A stretch of 64,000 nucleotides of DNA, taken from the NCBI RefSeq assembly GCF_007845675.1, contig NZ_VOBR01000025.1, positions 77,939 to 141,938 of the forward strand, in the 5' to 3' direction. Under the pieces are notes generated by a model. The model did no database searches and was not told the DNA's origin. It saw only the letters and a list, made by a program, of their open reading frames with translations. Each line of letters starts with the position of its first letter. Positions within the stretch are counted from its first letter, which is position 1. The translations under genes and the position numbers were made by a program. This stretch comes from Lentzea tibetensis (GTDB lineage Bacteria > Actinomycetota > Actinomycetes > Mycobacteriales > Pseudonocardiaceae). Positions 8,071 through 16,525 of this stretch are shown piece after piece.

Positions 8071-8907
8071 ATGCCACGCGTCACCGTCGGCGAGGAGAAC
8101 GGGTACCCCGTCGAGATTCACTTCGAGGACTTCGGTTCCGGCCGTCCCGTCGTGCTGATCCACGGCTGGCCGCTGTCCGGCCGCTCGTGGGAGAAGCAGG
8201 TGCCCGCACTGGTCGACGACGGTTACCGGGTGATCACCTACGACCGCCGCGGCTTCGGTGCCTCGTCCCAGCCGTGGAGCGGCTACGACTACGACACGTT
8301 CGCCGCCGACCTGCACGCCCTGCTCCAGGAGCTCGACCTGACCGACGTCACGCTCGCCGGCTTCTCGATGGGCGGTGGCGAGGTCGCCAGGTACGTCGGC
8401 CGCTACGGCACGGACCGGGTGCGGCGCGCCGTCTTCGCGGGCGCCGTGCCGCCGTACCTGTTCAAGGCGCACGACAACCCCGAAGGCGGGTTGGACCAGG
8501 CCGCGGTGAACGGTTTCCACGACGGCCTCCGCGCCGACCGCGTCGCGTTCGTCGACCAGTTCCTGACGAACTTCTTCTCCGTGCGCGGCCGCACGGACCT
8601 GATCAGCGACGCACAACGGCACTACAACGTCGCGATCGCCACCGCGGCGTCACCGAAGGGCACGCTCGACTGCACGACCGCCTTCTCCACCACGGACTTC
8701 CGCGACGACCTCAAGGCGTTCGACATCCCGACGCTGGTCATCCACGGCGACTCCGACGCGATCGTGCCGTTCGAGGTCAGCGGGAAGCGCACCGCGGAGG
8801 CGATCCCGGACAGCAAGCTGGTGCTGGTGCAGGACGCGCCGCACGGGTTCAACGTCACGCACGCGGAGACGTTCAACGCGGAGCTGCTGGCCTTCCTGCG
8901 CTCATGA
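8071..8907 (+). CDS. Alpha/beta hydrolase, non-heme chloroperoxidase-like (278 aa)
   Basis: Alpha/beta-hydrolase fold. Oxyanion region IHGWPLSGRSWEKQV (residues 30-44), Tyr-Asp-Arg-Arg-Gly-Phe-Gly strand, nucleophile elbow GFSMGGGEVARYVG (Ser about 96), acid GDSDAIVPF (Asp about 228) and His in QDAPHGFNVTHAE (about 257). The order and spacing match the cofactor-free haloperoxidase/arylesterase subgroup; true reaction is more likely ester or lactone hydrolysis. No signal peptide. ATG 8071 is preceded by a GAGGAAAGG stretch. The last 35 bp overlap the end of the convergent GNAT gene. Confidence 0.9.
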   Translation: MPRVTVGEENGYPVEIHFEDFGSGRPVVLIHGWPLSGRSWEKQVPALVDDGYRVITYDRRGFGASSQPWSGYDYDTFAADLHALLQELDLTDVTLAGFSMGGGEVARYVGRYGTDRVRRAVFAGAVPPYLFKAHDNPEGGLDQAAVNGFHDGLRADRVAFVDQFLTNFFSVRGRTDLISDAQRHYNVAIATAASPKGTLDCTTAFSTTDFRDDLKAFDIPTLVIHGDSDAIVPFEVSGKRTAEAIPDSKLVLVQDAPHGFNVTHAETFNAELLAFLRS

Positions 8908-9325
8908 GCACCTTGACGCCGCGCCTGCCGGTCTCGACGAATCCGAGCCGCTCGTAGAGAGCCTGGGCGCGGTGGTTCGCCTCGATCACCTCCAGCACGA
9001 GCGGCTGGTCGCGGTGTCGCGCCTCGGCGAGCAGGTCCTCCACGAGCCGGGTGCCGACGCCGCGTCCCTGGTGGCCGGGGTGGATCTCGATGCGCGCGAG
9101 GCACACCTCGGCCGGACGGCGTTCGACGATCAGCACGCCTGCGTCCTGCCCGTCGACGACGATGATCTGCCAGGCGCCTGGGCGGAACGACTTCGCGTGG
9201 TGGTCCCGCTGGACGTCGTCGTCCCAGCCCCACGTGGCGGCGACGACGTCCCCCAGCGCGGCCTTGTGCAGCTGGAAGCACCACTCGTCGTCGGCGGGAG
9301 CGGCCGGGCGCAACGTGATGTCCAC
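8873..9325 (-). CDS. GNAT family N-acetyltransferase (150 aa)
   Basis: Single GNAT domain. The acetyl-CoA loop IHPGHQGRGVGTRLVEDLLA (about residues 80-99) has the R/QxxGxG/A motif, followed by the ALYERLGF strand-helix typical of motif B. N-terminus MDITLRPAAPADDEWCFQLH. GTG 9325 lacks a ribosome site but has TAGCGT six bases upstream, overlapping the stop of the kinase gene, so it could be transcribed as a leaderless mRNA as well as by read-through. Overlaps the convergent hydrolase gene by 35 bp. Substrate unknown. Confidence 0.85.
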   Translation of the reverse strand: MDITLRPAAPADDEWCFQLHKAALGDVVAATWGWDDDVQRDHHAKSFRPGAWQIIVVDGQDAGVLIVERRPAEVCLARIEIHPGHQGRGVGTRLVEDLLAEARHRDQPLVLEVIEANHRAQALYERLGFVETGRRGVKVLMSAGRPAAPR

Positions 9326-9334
9326 GGCGACACG

Positions 9335-11062
9335 CTAGGGCGCGGGCAGCCTGCCCGCGACCGCCTGCGCTAGTGCGGCGGCACCGTCGCACAGGGTGCC
9401 CGGATCGGCGATCTTGTCCTCCTCGAGGTACACCCGCAGCGACTCGATCATGGGCGGGGTGTCCTGGTACCGGCGGTGCACGATGCGCGCCGAACACGCG
9501 TCCGGCCAGTTCTCGATGCCCGCCTTGACGTACGCCTCGCGGTCCCCCGCGGTGATCCGGCGTCCGTTGCGGGCCGGATCCAGTGGCGGCTCCCGCATGA
9601 ACTCGATGGTCACCTCCCGCCTGCCGGTGTCCCACGAGCAGCCCCAGCCACCCATCTCCGGGTACGCGGGCACCTCGGCGCCGACGGCCTTGAAGATGTC
9701 CGGACCCCGCAGCAGGGCGCAGGCGTCGACGTGCGCGAGGGACTGCGATGGGTAGGGCTGCTGGCGCCGCGGGATCTCGTGGTTCTTCATCAGCACGCGC
9801 TGGGCCTCGTTGCTCACGTCCGACGTCATCCCGCACAGGTCGACGGGCTTGGCGTCGACGTGGCTCGACGTGATCTGAACGAAGTTGCCGTCCGGGAGGA
9901 GCAGGTCGGTCGAGCACTTGCCGTCGCCGAGCGGGTAGCGCTTGGTCTCGACGTCGTCCGGCCTCGGTGGCAGCTCACCGAACAGGGCCGGCTGCTGGAC
10001 CTTCAGCTCCACCCGCACCGCGTCGTTCTCGCCGGCGCCGAGCGGCACCCAGAGGTCGCACCGGTTGAAGAACTCGTGGTCGCGGACGATCTCCACGGGG
10101 AGCTCGGTGTAGCGGCGGAGCGCGGCCGGGTCGAGCAGCGCGCACGGGTCCATCGTGGCCGCGTCGCCGATGTAGTCCGGCCGTGACGCGACGGCGTACA
10201 CCGCGGCGCCGGCGACCAGCAGCGCGACCGCGGCGGCCGCACCGATCACGAGTCCCCGGCGCGAACGGCGGCGCACGGCCACGGGCGGGGTCTCGCCGAT
10301 GATCTCGCCGAGCAGCTCGGCCGCGCGCTGTGCCGCCGGCCGGGCGGCAGGCTGCCGTCGCATCAGCTCGCCGAGCACCGGCGCCAGCTCACCCTCGACC
10401 TGCTCCAGCTCGAACGCGAGGGCCCGGCGGAACTGGACCGAAGGCCCTGACGAGCCCCACGGCGAGCCGCCGGTGGTCGCGGCGAACAGGGTGGCGCCGA
10501 GCGCGAACACGTCTGCGGCGGCGAGCGCCTCCCGGCCGTCGGCGACCTCGGGCGCGAGGTAGCCGGGCGTGCCCGCGATCTCGCCGCCGCCGGTGCGCGT
10601 CACCTCGGACCACCTGGCGATGCCGAGGTCGCTGAGCTTCGCCGTGCCGTCGTCGGTCACCAGCACGTTGCCCGGCTTGACGTCCCGGTGCACCATGCCC
10701 TTCGCGTGCATGGCCGCCAGCGCGCTCGCGAGCTGCACCCCGATCCGCGCGGCCAGCCGCGGGTGCACCGGCCCGTCGGCCGCCACGACCTCGGACAGGC
10801 TGCGCGACGGCAGGTACTCCATCACCAGCCACCGCTCGTCGGCGTCGACGACCACGTCGAACACGGTCACGATGTTCGGGTGGTGCAGGCCGGCACCGAT
10901 CCGCGCCTCCCGCCTGATCTGCCCGTTGTCCCCCGCGTGCGACTGTTTGAGAGCGACCGGCCTGCCGAGGTCACGATCAAGAGCGCGCCACACCACGCCC
11001 ATCCCCCCGGCGCCGACCCGTTCCTCGAGCTCATAACGCTCTGCGATCACGCGGCCACGCAC
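9335..11062 (-). CDS. Receptor-type Ser/Thr protein kinase with a duplicated Cys-containing extracellular sensor (575 aa)
   Basis: Pkn-type Hanks kinase. Gly loop GAGGMGVVWRA (residues 18-28), catalytic Lys in VALKQS, HRDVKPGN loop, DLG in place of DFG, and GTPGYLAPE activation end. A membrane helix (LVIGAAAAVALLVAGAAVYA) follows at about 275. Outside the membrane two similar modules begin DPCALLDPA and DACALLRGP, each with a later Cys and a W-Cys segment, resembling DUF3558-type lipoprotein domains; this looks like an internal duplication that senses a wall-side ligand. GTG 11062 has TAGAAT six bases upstream and no ribosome site, so the mRNA is probably leaderless. Divergent from the metzincin gene 96 bp away. 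Confidence 0.92.
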   Translation of the reverse strand: MRGRVIAERYELEERVGAGGMGVVWRALDRDLGRPVALKQSHAGDNGQIRREARIGAGLHHPNIVTVFDVVVDADERWLVMEYLPSRSLSEVVAADGPVHPRLAARIGVQLASALAAMHAKGMVHRDVKPGNVLVTDDGTAKLSDLGIARWSEVTRTGGGEIAGTPGYLAPEVADGREALAAADVFALGATLFAATTGGSPWGSSGPSVQFRRALAFELEQVEGELAPVLGELMRRQPAARPAAQRAAELLGEIIGETPPVAVRRRSRRGLVIGAAAAVALLVAGAAVYAVASRPDYIGDAATMDPCALLDPAALRRYTELPVEIVRDHEFFNRCDLWVPLGAGENDAVRVELKVQQPALFGELPPRPDDVETKRYPLGDGKCSTDLLLPDGNFVQITSSHVDAKPVDLCGMTSDVSNEAQRVLMKNHEIPRRQQPYPSQSLAHVDACALLRGPDIFKAVGAEVPAYPEMGGWGCSWDTGRREVTIEFMREPPLDPARNGRRITAGDREAYVKAGIENWPDACSARIVHRRYQDTPPMIESLRVYLEEDKIADPGTLCDGAAALAQAVAGRLPAP

Positions 11063-11068
11063 GAACGG

Positions 11069-11074
11069 ATTCTA
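11069..11074 (-). promoter_or_regulatory. Probable -10 element of a leaderless kinase promoter
   Basis: Read on the minus strand, TAGAAT lies exactly six bases before the GTG start of the Ser/Thr kinase, the spacing of -10 to transcription start. With no purine-rich site before the GTG, transcription and translation probably begin at the same G. No good -35 box is seen. Confidence 0.6.
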
Positions 11075-11158
11075 GGACGTTTCCCGACGAACCTGTATCT
11101 GTCGCGACAGTTCGCGCTTCTTGTTTGCCGAACCACGAACGGCACCGGAGGCGCCGCC

Positions 11159-13957
11159 ATGTTGAAACGACGATCAAGTACACGGGGCATGAGACGCGTG
11201 CTCGCGTTGTCCCTGCTCACGGCTCTGGCCGCGGCTCTGGCCGTGGTAGCACCCGCGCACGCCGTCGTCCTGGTCAAGGCGACCGTGACGATCCACAACA
11301 TCTGGGAGGTGAACTGCGACGACAACGACGGCGTTCTCGGCGACAGCTGCGGCAACGACTACTACGCCAAGGTCTTCTTCCCCGGCTCCGAGCAGGTGTC
11401 CCCGCGGGCACCCGACGACCGGACCGATGTCGAGCCGAACTGGCAGCTGTCGGCGAACATCGACCGCGACCTCGCGACGGTGCCGATCCGCATCCAGCTG
11501 TGGGACCACGACAGCACGAGCGGCGACGACCTGATCGACATCGCGCCGGGTGACTCGAACCTGGACATCAACCTCAACCCGCGCAACGGCGACTTCTCCG
11601 GTGACGTGCCGAGGCCGAACATCGGCTACGCCACGGGCAGCGGCGACGACTCGGCGGCGATCTTCTTCACCGTGACGTTCGGCGAGACCACCGACTTCGA
11701 CCGCGACGGGCTGCACGACGGGCTCGAACGGTCCGGCGTCGCCATCGACAAGGCGGGCAACTTCCCGCAGTTCGGCGACCTGCGCGCGTTGGGCAGCAAC
11801 CCCTGCCGCCCCACGATCCTGGTCGAGGTCGACTTCATGAACGGCCCGGACGCCAACGGTGACGGCAACCCGGACTACAACCACCGCCCGTCCGACGCGG
11901 CGGTCGCCGAGCTGACCACCATGTTCGACAACGGCGAGCTGGGAGCGGACGCACCGCGCTGCCCCTACCTCGGCGGCGACACGCGCACCGGCGCGCAGCT
12001 GATCATGGTCAGGGACGACCTGCTTCCGTTGACCGACGGAGTGGACTGGGACTCGGGTCCGATGACCGGCGAGGCGATCCGCAACGCGAACTTCGACGCG
12101 AAGCTGCGGCCGTACTTCCACTACTCGCTGTGGAACCACAACCAGCCGAACACCGCGACCGGGGTCAACACGAGCTCCGGGTTCTGCTGCTCGAACAGCG
12201 GCAAGGACGTGCTGGTGAGCCTCGGCTCGTGGACGGGCGGCGTCGGCACGACCCGCGAGCAGTCCGGCACCTTCGCGCACGAGCTCGGCCACGCGCTCGG
12301 CCTCGGGCACGGCGGTGACCAGGGCATCAACTGCAAGCCGAACTACCGCTCGGTGATGAGCTACGTCTACCAGACCACCGGTCTGCCGGACGACTTCCTG
12401 CCCGCCCCGACCGTCGACCTGAACGGGGACGGCCTCGTCGACAACCGGGACAAGCTGCGGCTGGACTACTCCCGCAACCAGGACTTCACGCTCAACGAGA
12501 ACGACCTGCACGAGAGCATCGGCGTCGCCGGGCACGGCGAGGAGTTCTTCTGGGACGGCGACAACAACTCCGCGACGCCGTGGAAGCGTGCGAGGGGCGG
12601 CACTCCCATCGACTGGAACGACAACGGAACCATCGAGCAGACCGGGATCTCGGCCGACATCAACGCGATGAGCATCAGCGGTGACCAGGGATGTCCGAAC
12701 GCGTCACCCGGTCAGGCGCTCACCGGTCACCACGACTGGGCGAACCTGAAGTTCAAGGGCCCGCTGCTGCCGCCGAGCGCGGGCGTTCCGTCGGACCACG
12801 AGACGACGAAGGAGAACGCCGACTACGTCACCAAGCAGGTGCGTGCCGCGATGAGCGTCGCGGACCTGAGCGTCGGTGTGACGGACTCGCCCGACCCGGT
12901 CGGCGCGGGCACGCAGCTCACCTACATGCTCTCGGTCACCAACCACGCGCCGATCAACTCCGCGCACAAGACGGTGCTGACGCAGACGTTGCCGTCGCAG
13001 GTGACGTTCGCATCGGCGTCCGCCGGGTGCTCGTCGGCGGGCGGCACCGTGACCTGCCAGCTCGGTGAGCTGGCGCCGGGGCAGTCGGTGTCCCGCACGG
13101 TCACCGTCAACGTCCCCGCGTCGCTCGTCAGTGACAACGGCGGGCCGCTCGACATCACGTCGTCGGCGAAGGTCGGGCACGACGGCCCGGACCTGGTTCC
13201 CGCCAACGACACCGCGTCGGCGTCGACGCGGGTGATCGCGATCGCCGACCTCTCGGTGACCAAGACGGCCGACCGGCCGTCCGGCACCGCGGGTGACGCG
13301 GTGAAGTACACGATCACCGTCGGCAGCACGGGTCCGTCGGTGGCGGGCGAGGTCGCCGTCACCGACGACCTGCCCGACCCGGCCGAGGGCGCGTTCACCG
13401 GCGCGACCGCGTCCGACGGCGGCACCTGCGCGCTCACCCCGTCCGGCGATCTCGGCTGCACGTGGCCGGGTGCGCTGGCTCCCGGCGAGACGCGCACCGC
13501 CACCGTGACGACCGTGGTCACGGACACCGGCGTGGCGCCTTCGCTGACCGACCGCGCCTCCGTCACGTTCGACGGAACGGACCCGGTGGCGGAGAACAAC
13601 GCGGCGGCGGTGACGACAGCCGTCATCAAGGCACCGACGGCCATCGCGGCCAGGCCTGCCACCGCGACCGTGCGGATCGGGCCGGACCTCGGAGTGCACG
13701 TGTACATCGGTGAGCTGTCCGCGACGCTGACGCGCACGGACACCGGCAAGCCGGTGGTGGGGCGGGACCTGACGTTCACCGCCAACAACGGGCAGCGGTT
13801 GTGCGTCAGCAAGACCGACGCCAACGGTGTCGCGGTGTGCCGCGGCGTGATCACCTCGCTGCCCGCGCTGCTGTCGCTCGGGTACAAGGTGACGTCCACT
13901 GAGGACGGTCGTTACCTGGCGTCCAGCGGCAAGGCAGGGCTGATCCGCATCAACTGA
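11159..13957 (+). CDS. Secreted metzincin-like zinc metalloprotease with DUF11 repeats (932 aa)
   Basis: Signal peptide at residues 1-36 (MRRVLALSLLTALAAALAV then APAHA). An N-terminal beta-rich region and a DFDRDGLHDGLE calcium-loop-like segment follow. The zinc site is HELGHALGLGH (about 374-384), the HExxHxxGxxH signature of metzincins, and SVMSY about 15 residues later is the Met-turn. After the catalytic part come two DUF11 repeats (starting ADLSVGVTDSPDPV and ADLSVTKTADRPS, about 565-815) and a C-terminal Ig-like module with a Cys pair. DUF11 repeats are usually spacers on cell-surface proteins, but no sorting signal is visible. ATG 11159 has CGGAGG seven bases upstream. No close named homologue comes to mind. 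Confidence 0.85.
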   Translation: MLKRRSSTRGMRRVLALSLLTALAAALAVVAPAHAVVLVKATVTIHNIWEVNCDDNDGVLGDSCGNDYYAKVFFPGSEQVSPRAPDDRTDVEPNWQLSANIDRDLATVPIRIQLWDHDSTSGDDLIDIAPGDSNLDINLNPRNGDFSGDVPRPNIGYATGSGDDSAAIFFTVTFGETTDFDRDGLHDGLERSGVAIDKAGNFPQFGDLRALGSNPCRPTILVEVDFMNGPDANGDGNPDYNHRPSDAAVAELTTMFDNGELGADAPRCPYLGGDTRTGAQLIMVRDDLLPLTDGVDWDSGPMTGEAIRNANFDAKLRPYFHYSLWNHNQPNTATGVNTSSGFCCSNSGKDVLVSLGSWTGGVGTTREQSGTFAHELGHALGLGHGGDQGINCKPNYRSVMSYVYQTTGLPDDFLPAPTVDLNGDGLVDNRDKLRLDYSRNQDFTLNENDLHESIGVAGHGEEFFWDGDNNSATPWKRARGGTPIDWNDNGTIEQTGISADINAMSISGDQGCPNASPGQALTGHHDWANLKFKGPLLPPSAGVPSDHETTKENADYVTKQVRAAMSVADLSVGVTDSPDPVGAGTQLTYMLSVTNHAPINSAHKTVLTQTLPSQVTFASASAGCSSAGGTVTCQLGELAPGQSVSRTVTVNVPASLVSDNGGPLDITSSAKVGHDGPDLVPANDTASASTRVIAIADLSVTKTADRPSGTAGDAVKYTITVGSTGPSVAGEVAVTDDLPDPAEGAFTGATASDGGTCALTPSGDLGCTWPGALAPGETRTATVTTVVTDTGVAPSLTDRASVTFDGTDPVAENNAAAVTTAVIKAPTAIAARPATATVRIGPDLGVHVYIGELSATLTRTDTGKPVVGRDLTFTANNGQRLCVSKTDANGVAVCRGVITSLPALLSLGYKVTSTEDGRYLASSGKAGLIRIN

Positions 13958-13962
13958 GAAAC

Positions 13963-14004
13963 CCGTCCGGGCCACATCAACGACCGTTGATGTGGCCCGG
14001 ACGG
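13963..14004 (+). terminator. Strong hairpin terminator, 19-bp perfect stem
   Basis: Arms 13963-13981 and 13986-14004 pair without mismatch around a four-base loop. It begins six bases after the metzincin stop and ends 20 bases before the S4 gene start. No U-tract follows, as is common for actinobacterial terminators. Confidence 0.8.
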
Positions 14005-14023
14005 CACCGTGCATGATGTAGGG

Positions 14024-14398
14024 GTGGAGTCCACCCGTGTGGACCGCTGGCTGTGGGCGGTCCGGCTGACCAAGACCCGCTCGGACGCCGCCGCGGCGTG
14101 CCGGGGCGGGCACGTGCGCGTCAACGACCGGCCTGCCAAGCCCGCCACCACGGTGGTGCCCGGCGACCAGGTGCGGGCCAGGGTCGGTGACACCACGAAG
14201 ACCGTCGAGGTCGTCCGGGTCATCCAGAAGCGGGTGGGTGCGCCGGACGCCGCGACGTGCTTCATCGACCGGACGCCCAAGCCGCCGCCCGACGCCGCGA
14301 TCCCGGTGGCCCGGCGGGACCGAGGAGCGGGCAGGCCGACCAAGCGGGAGCGGCGGGTGCTCGACAAGTTCAAGACCGGAATACCGCCGTCGGCCTAG
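14024..14398 (+). CDS. RNA-binding S4-domain protein, Hsp15-like (124 aa)
   Basis: The S4 domain occupies about residues 5-60: VDRWLWAVRLTKTRSDAAAACR, then GGHVRVNDRPAKPATTVVPGD. This matches the heat-shock Hsp15/YrfH group, which binds stalled 50S-nascent-chain complexes in E. coli, and the actinobacterial homologues. The C-terminus is basic (RRDRGAGRPTKRERRVLDKF), adding RNA contacts. GTG 14024 is the likely start, with GGGG just before it; GTG 14009 would add five unrelated residues and would lie nearly inside the terminator hairpin. It sits 13 bp ahead of the protease gene and probably shares its mRNA. Confidence 0.85.
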   Translation: MESTRVDRWLWAVRLTKTRSDAAAACRGGHVRVNDRPAKPATTVVPGDQVRARVGDTTKTVEVVRVIQKRVGAPDAATCFIDRTPKPPPDAAIPVARRDRGAGRPTKRERRVLDKFKTGIPPSA

Positions 14399-14411
14399 GC
14401 CTTCTACTGAT

Positions 14412-15317
14412 GTGCCGGAGGAACCGCTCGACGCGTACTCGCGTGTCGTCAGCACGGTGGCGCGCACGGTCACGCCACACGTGGCGAGCGTGCGCACGCT
14501 GACGGGCGGTGGGTCGGCCGTGGTGTTCGAAGCAGGACTGCTCCTCACGAACGCGCACGTGGTCGGCGAGGCGCGCAGCGGCAGGCTGACGTACTCCGAC
14601 GGCTCGGACGCGTCGTTCGAGGTCAAGGGCTCGGACCCGCTGTCGGACCTGGCCGTGCTCGCAGCGCAGACCACACCCGACCCCGCCGAGCTCGGCGACG
14701 CGGACAAGCTCGTCGTCGGGCAGCTCGTCGTCGCCGTCGGAAGTCCGCTCGGGCTCGCGGGCACGGTCACCGCGGGTGTCATCAGCGCGCTGGGCCGGGC
14801 GTTGCCCGCCGGGCGGGGCCGGGCGACCAGGATGATCGAGGACGTCATCCAGACCGACGCCGCGCTCAACCCCGGCAACTCCGGCGGCGCACTCGCGGAC
14901 TCGGCCGGCCGGGTCGTCGGGATCAACACGGCCGTCGCGGGGATCGGGGTCGGGCTCGCGGTGCCGGTCAACAGCACGACGCGGCAGATCATCGAGGCGT
15001 TGCACACCGAGGGCCGGGTGCGCTGGGCGTACCTCGGCATCGTCGGCGTGCCCGCGCCGTTGCCGGACCAGGTCGCCGACCGCACCGGTCAGCGCGCCGG
15101 GGTGCGGCTCGTCGAGGTGATTCCCGGCGGTCCCGCGGACCGGGCCGGGCTGCACGCGCACGACCTCGTCCTCACCGTCGGACGCAGGCAGGTCACCGAC
15201 GCGCAGGGCATCCAGCGGCAGATGCTCGCCGAGGCGATCGGCGTCCCACTGCCGGTGACCGTGCTGCGGCACGGTGCGATGGTCGACGTGTTCGCCGTGC
15301 CGACCGAGCTCAGATGA
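14412..15317 (+). CDS. Trypsin-like serine protease with PDZ domain, HtrA/DegP family (301 aa)
   Basis: The catalytic triad is complete: His in LLTNAHVVG (about 47), Asp in DPLSDLAVLA (about 79) and Ser in NPGNSGGALA (about 157). A PDZ domain follows at about 205-295 (AYLGIVGVPAPLP, then GGPADRAGLHAHDLVLTVG). Unlike most HtrA proteins there is no signal peptide or N-terminal membrane helix, so this is predicted to act in the cytoplasm. The start is uncertain: GTG 14412 is the first in-frame start after the S4 stop but has no ribosome site. The stop overlaps the convergent glycosyltransferase end by eight bp. Confidence 0.88.
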   Translation: MPEEPLDAYSRVVSTVARTVTPHVASVRTLTGGGSAVVFEAGLLLTNAHVVGEARSGRLTYSDGSDASFEVKGSDPLSDLAVLAAQTTPDPAELGDADKLVVGQLVVAVGSPLGLAGTVTAGVISALGRALPAGRGRATRMIEDVIQTDAALNPGNSGGALADSAGRVVGINTAVAGIGVGLAVPVNSTTRQIIEALHTEGRVRWAYLGIVGVPAPLPDQVADRTGQRAGVRLVEVIPGGPADRAGLHAHDLVLTVGRRQVTDAQGIQRQMLAEAIGVPLPVTVLRHGAMVDVFAVPTELR

Positions 15318-16377
15318 CCTCCGCCAGCGCGGACAGCGGCGGGAGGTCCAGCACGTCCTGCCGGAAGTCCGTTGCGGCGCAACGGAAGGACTTGCCAGCG
15401 AGTACGCGTGAGACGGCAGCGGCGAGCGCCTCCGCCGTCAGCCCGGCCACCTCGACCTGAACCCCCAGCCCGAGCTCCGCCACGCGATCCGCGTTCGGCG
15501 GCTGGTCGGCGAACAGCGGAACGGCCACCACCGGCACACCGGCCGACAGCGACTCGCGCACCCCGCTGTACCCGGCATGGGTCACGAACACCGAACAAGC
15601 TCCCAGCAACTCCTGTTGCGGCACAGTGGCAACGAGCTCCACAGTGGACGGACGCGGGCCGTCCCACGAAGCGACGTCGCCCACCACGACCACCGCGCGC
15701 ACGGGCAACGACCCCAACGCCTCGACAGTGATGTGCAGCAGGCGGGACGACGTAGCCAGCATGGCGTGCACGTTCGATCCGAACGAGGCCAGCACCAGCG
15801 GCACGTCGGACCCACCGGCCGGAGGAACCCCCACGCGGAAGTAGTGGTGCGCGGGGGTGCGCAGCTCCGGCGGATACCACCGCTCGGGCAGCAACCCGGC
15901 CGTGAACACCGGCGCGGAAGCCGCCCCGGAGCGCAGCACATCCAGCTGCGCCGCCAAGTCCGGTATCAGCGGCGTGAGCAACGGCGCGATGTCGAGCACG
16001 CCGTGCGGCACGCCAAGGGCCTCGGCCACGAGCTGGCCGCCGTACTCGTTGTTCTCCCGCACGATCAGGTCCGGCTGCCAGGCACGAGCCACGTGCAGCA
16101 GGGCGTCCGCGAACCCGCCGGTGAACGCACCGACGAAGAGCGGGAGAGGCAGCTGCCCCGTCACCTCGGGCCGCCACCCCATGGCCGACATGTCTCCCGG
16201 CGACGGCACGTCGGGCAGCACCAGCACCGGCAGCCCGAGCCGCGACACCTCGTCGGCCACCGCGGGCCCGGTGGCGAGAACGACCCTGTGCCCAGCGCGT
16301 TGCAACGCCAGCGCCGCGGGCACCAGTGCGGGTACGACGTGGGACCGGATGGGCAGTGCGGTGAACAGAACGCGCAT
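15310..16377 (-). CDS. GT1-family (MGT/EryCIII-like) glycosyltransferase (355 aa)
   Basis: GT-B glycosyltransferase. The N-terminus MRVLFTALPIRSHVVPALVP is the acceptor-domain start of antibiotic and macrolide-type glycosyltransferases, and the C-terminal part has FVTHAGYSGVRESLSAGVPV then VPLFADQPPNADRV (about 270-305), the nucleotide-sugar-binding signature with its HxG. No signal peptide. These enzymes usually decorate small molecules, but no biosynthetic genes are near. ATG 16377 begins exactly at the conserved start; the frame upstream is not conserved. An inverted repeat lies 60 bp upstream (16437-16525). Confidence 0.88.
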   Translation of the reverse strand: MRVLFTALPIRSHVVPALVPAALALQRAGHRVVLATGPAVADEVSRLGLPVLVLPDVPSPGDMSAMGWRPEVTGQLPLPLFVGAFTGGFADALLHVARAWQPDLIVRENNEYGGQLVAEALGVPHGVLDIAPLLTPLIPDLAAQLDVLRSGAASAPVFTAGLLPERWYPPELRTPAHHYFRVGVPPAGGSDVPLVLASFGSNVHAMLATSSRLLHITVEALGSLPVRAVVVVGDVASWDGPRPSTVELVATVPQQELLGACSVFVTHAGYSGVRESLSAGVPVVAVPLFADQPPNADRVAELGLGVQVEVAGLTAEALAAAVSRVLAGKSFRCAATDFRQDVLDLPPLSALAEVI

Positions 16378-16436
16378 CCCACCACTACAGCCGAGAACGG
16401 CCGGGCACCCGCACCGGGATTCCGGCCAGCGGACCC

Positions 16437-16525
16437 AGTGCGGTGACCACAATCCTCACCGGCAATTCCGCGCCCAGGGGGCCTGGACACGAAATGGCAC
16501 GGCAAGGGTTAGTGATCACCGCACT
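16437..16525. promoter_or_regulatory. Inverted pair of AGTGCGGTGAYC motifs flanking the DUF779 3' end and the glycosyltransferase promoter
   Basis: AGTGCGGTGACCAC (16437-16450, plus) and AGTGCGGTGATCAC (16512-16525, minus) are inverted copies with one mismatch in 14. Both share AGTGC[CG]GTG[AG][CT]C with the pair of sites at the aldehyde dehydrogenase promoter. The short motif could recur by chance in such GC-rich DNA (a near match also lies at 16355), so a regulatory role is tentative. The 146-bp spacer is otherwise featureless. Confidence 0.35.

Noticed and set aside
10688-11158. N-terminal extension of the metzincin protein
   Set aside because: It is antisense to the kinase gene and is followed by a proper signal peptide and ribosome site at ATG 11159.
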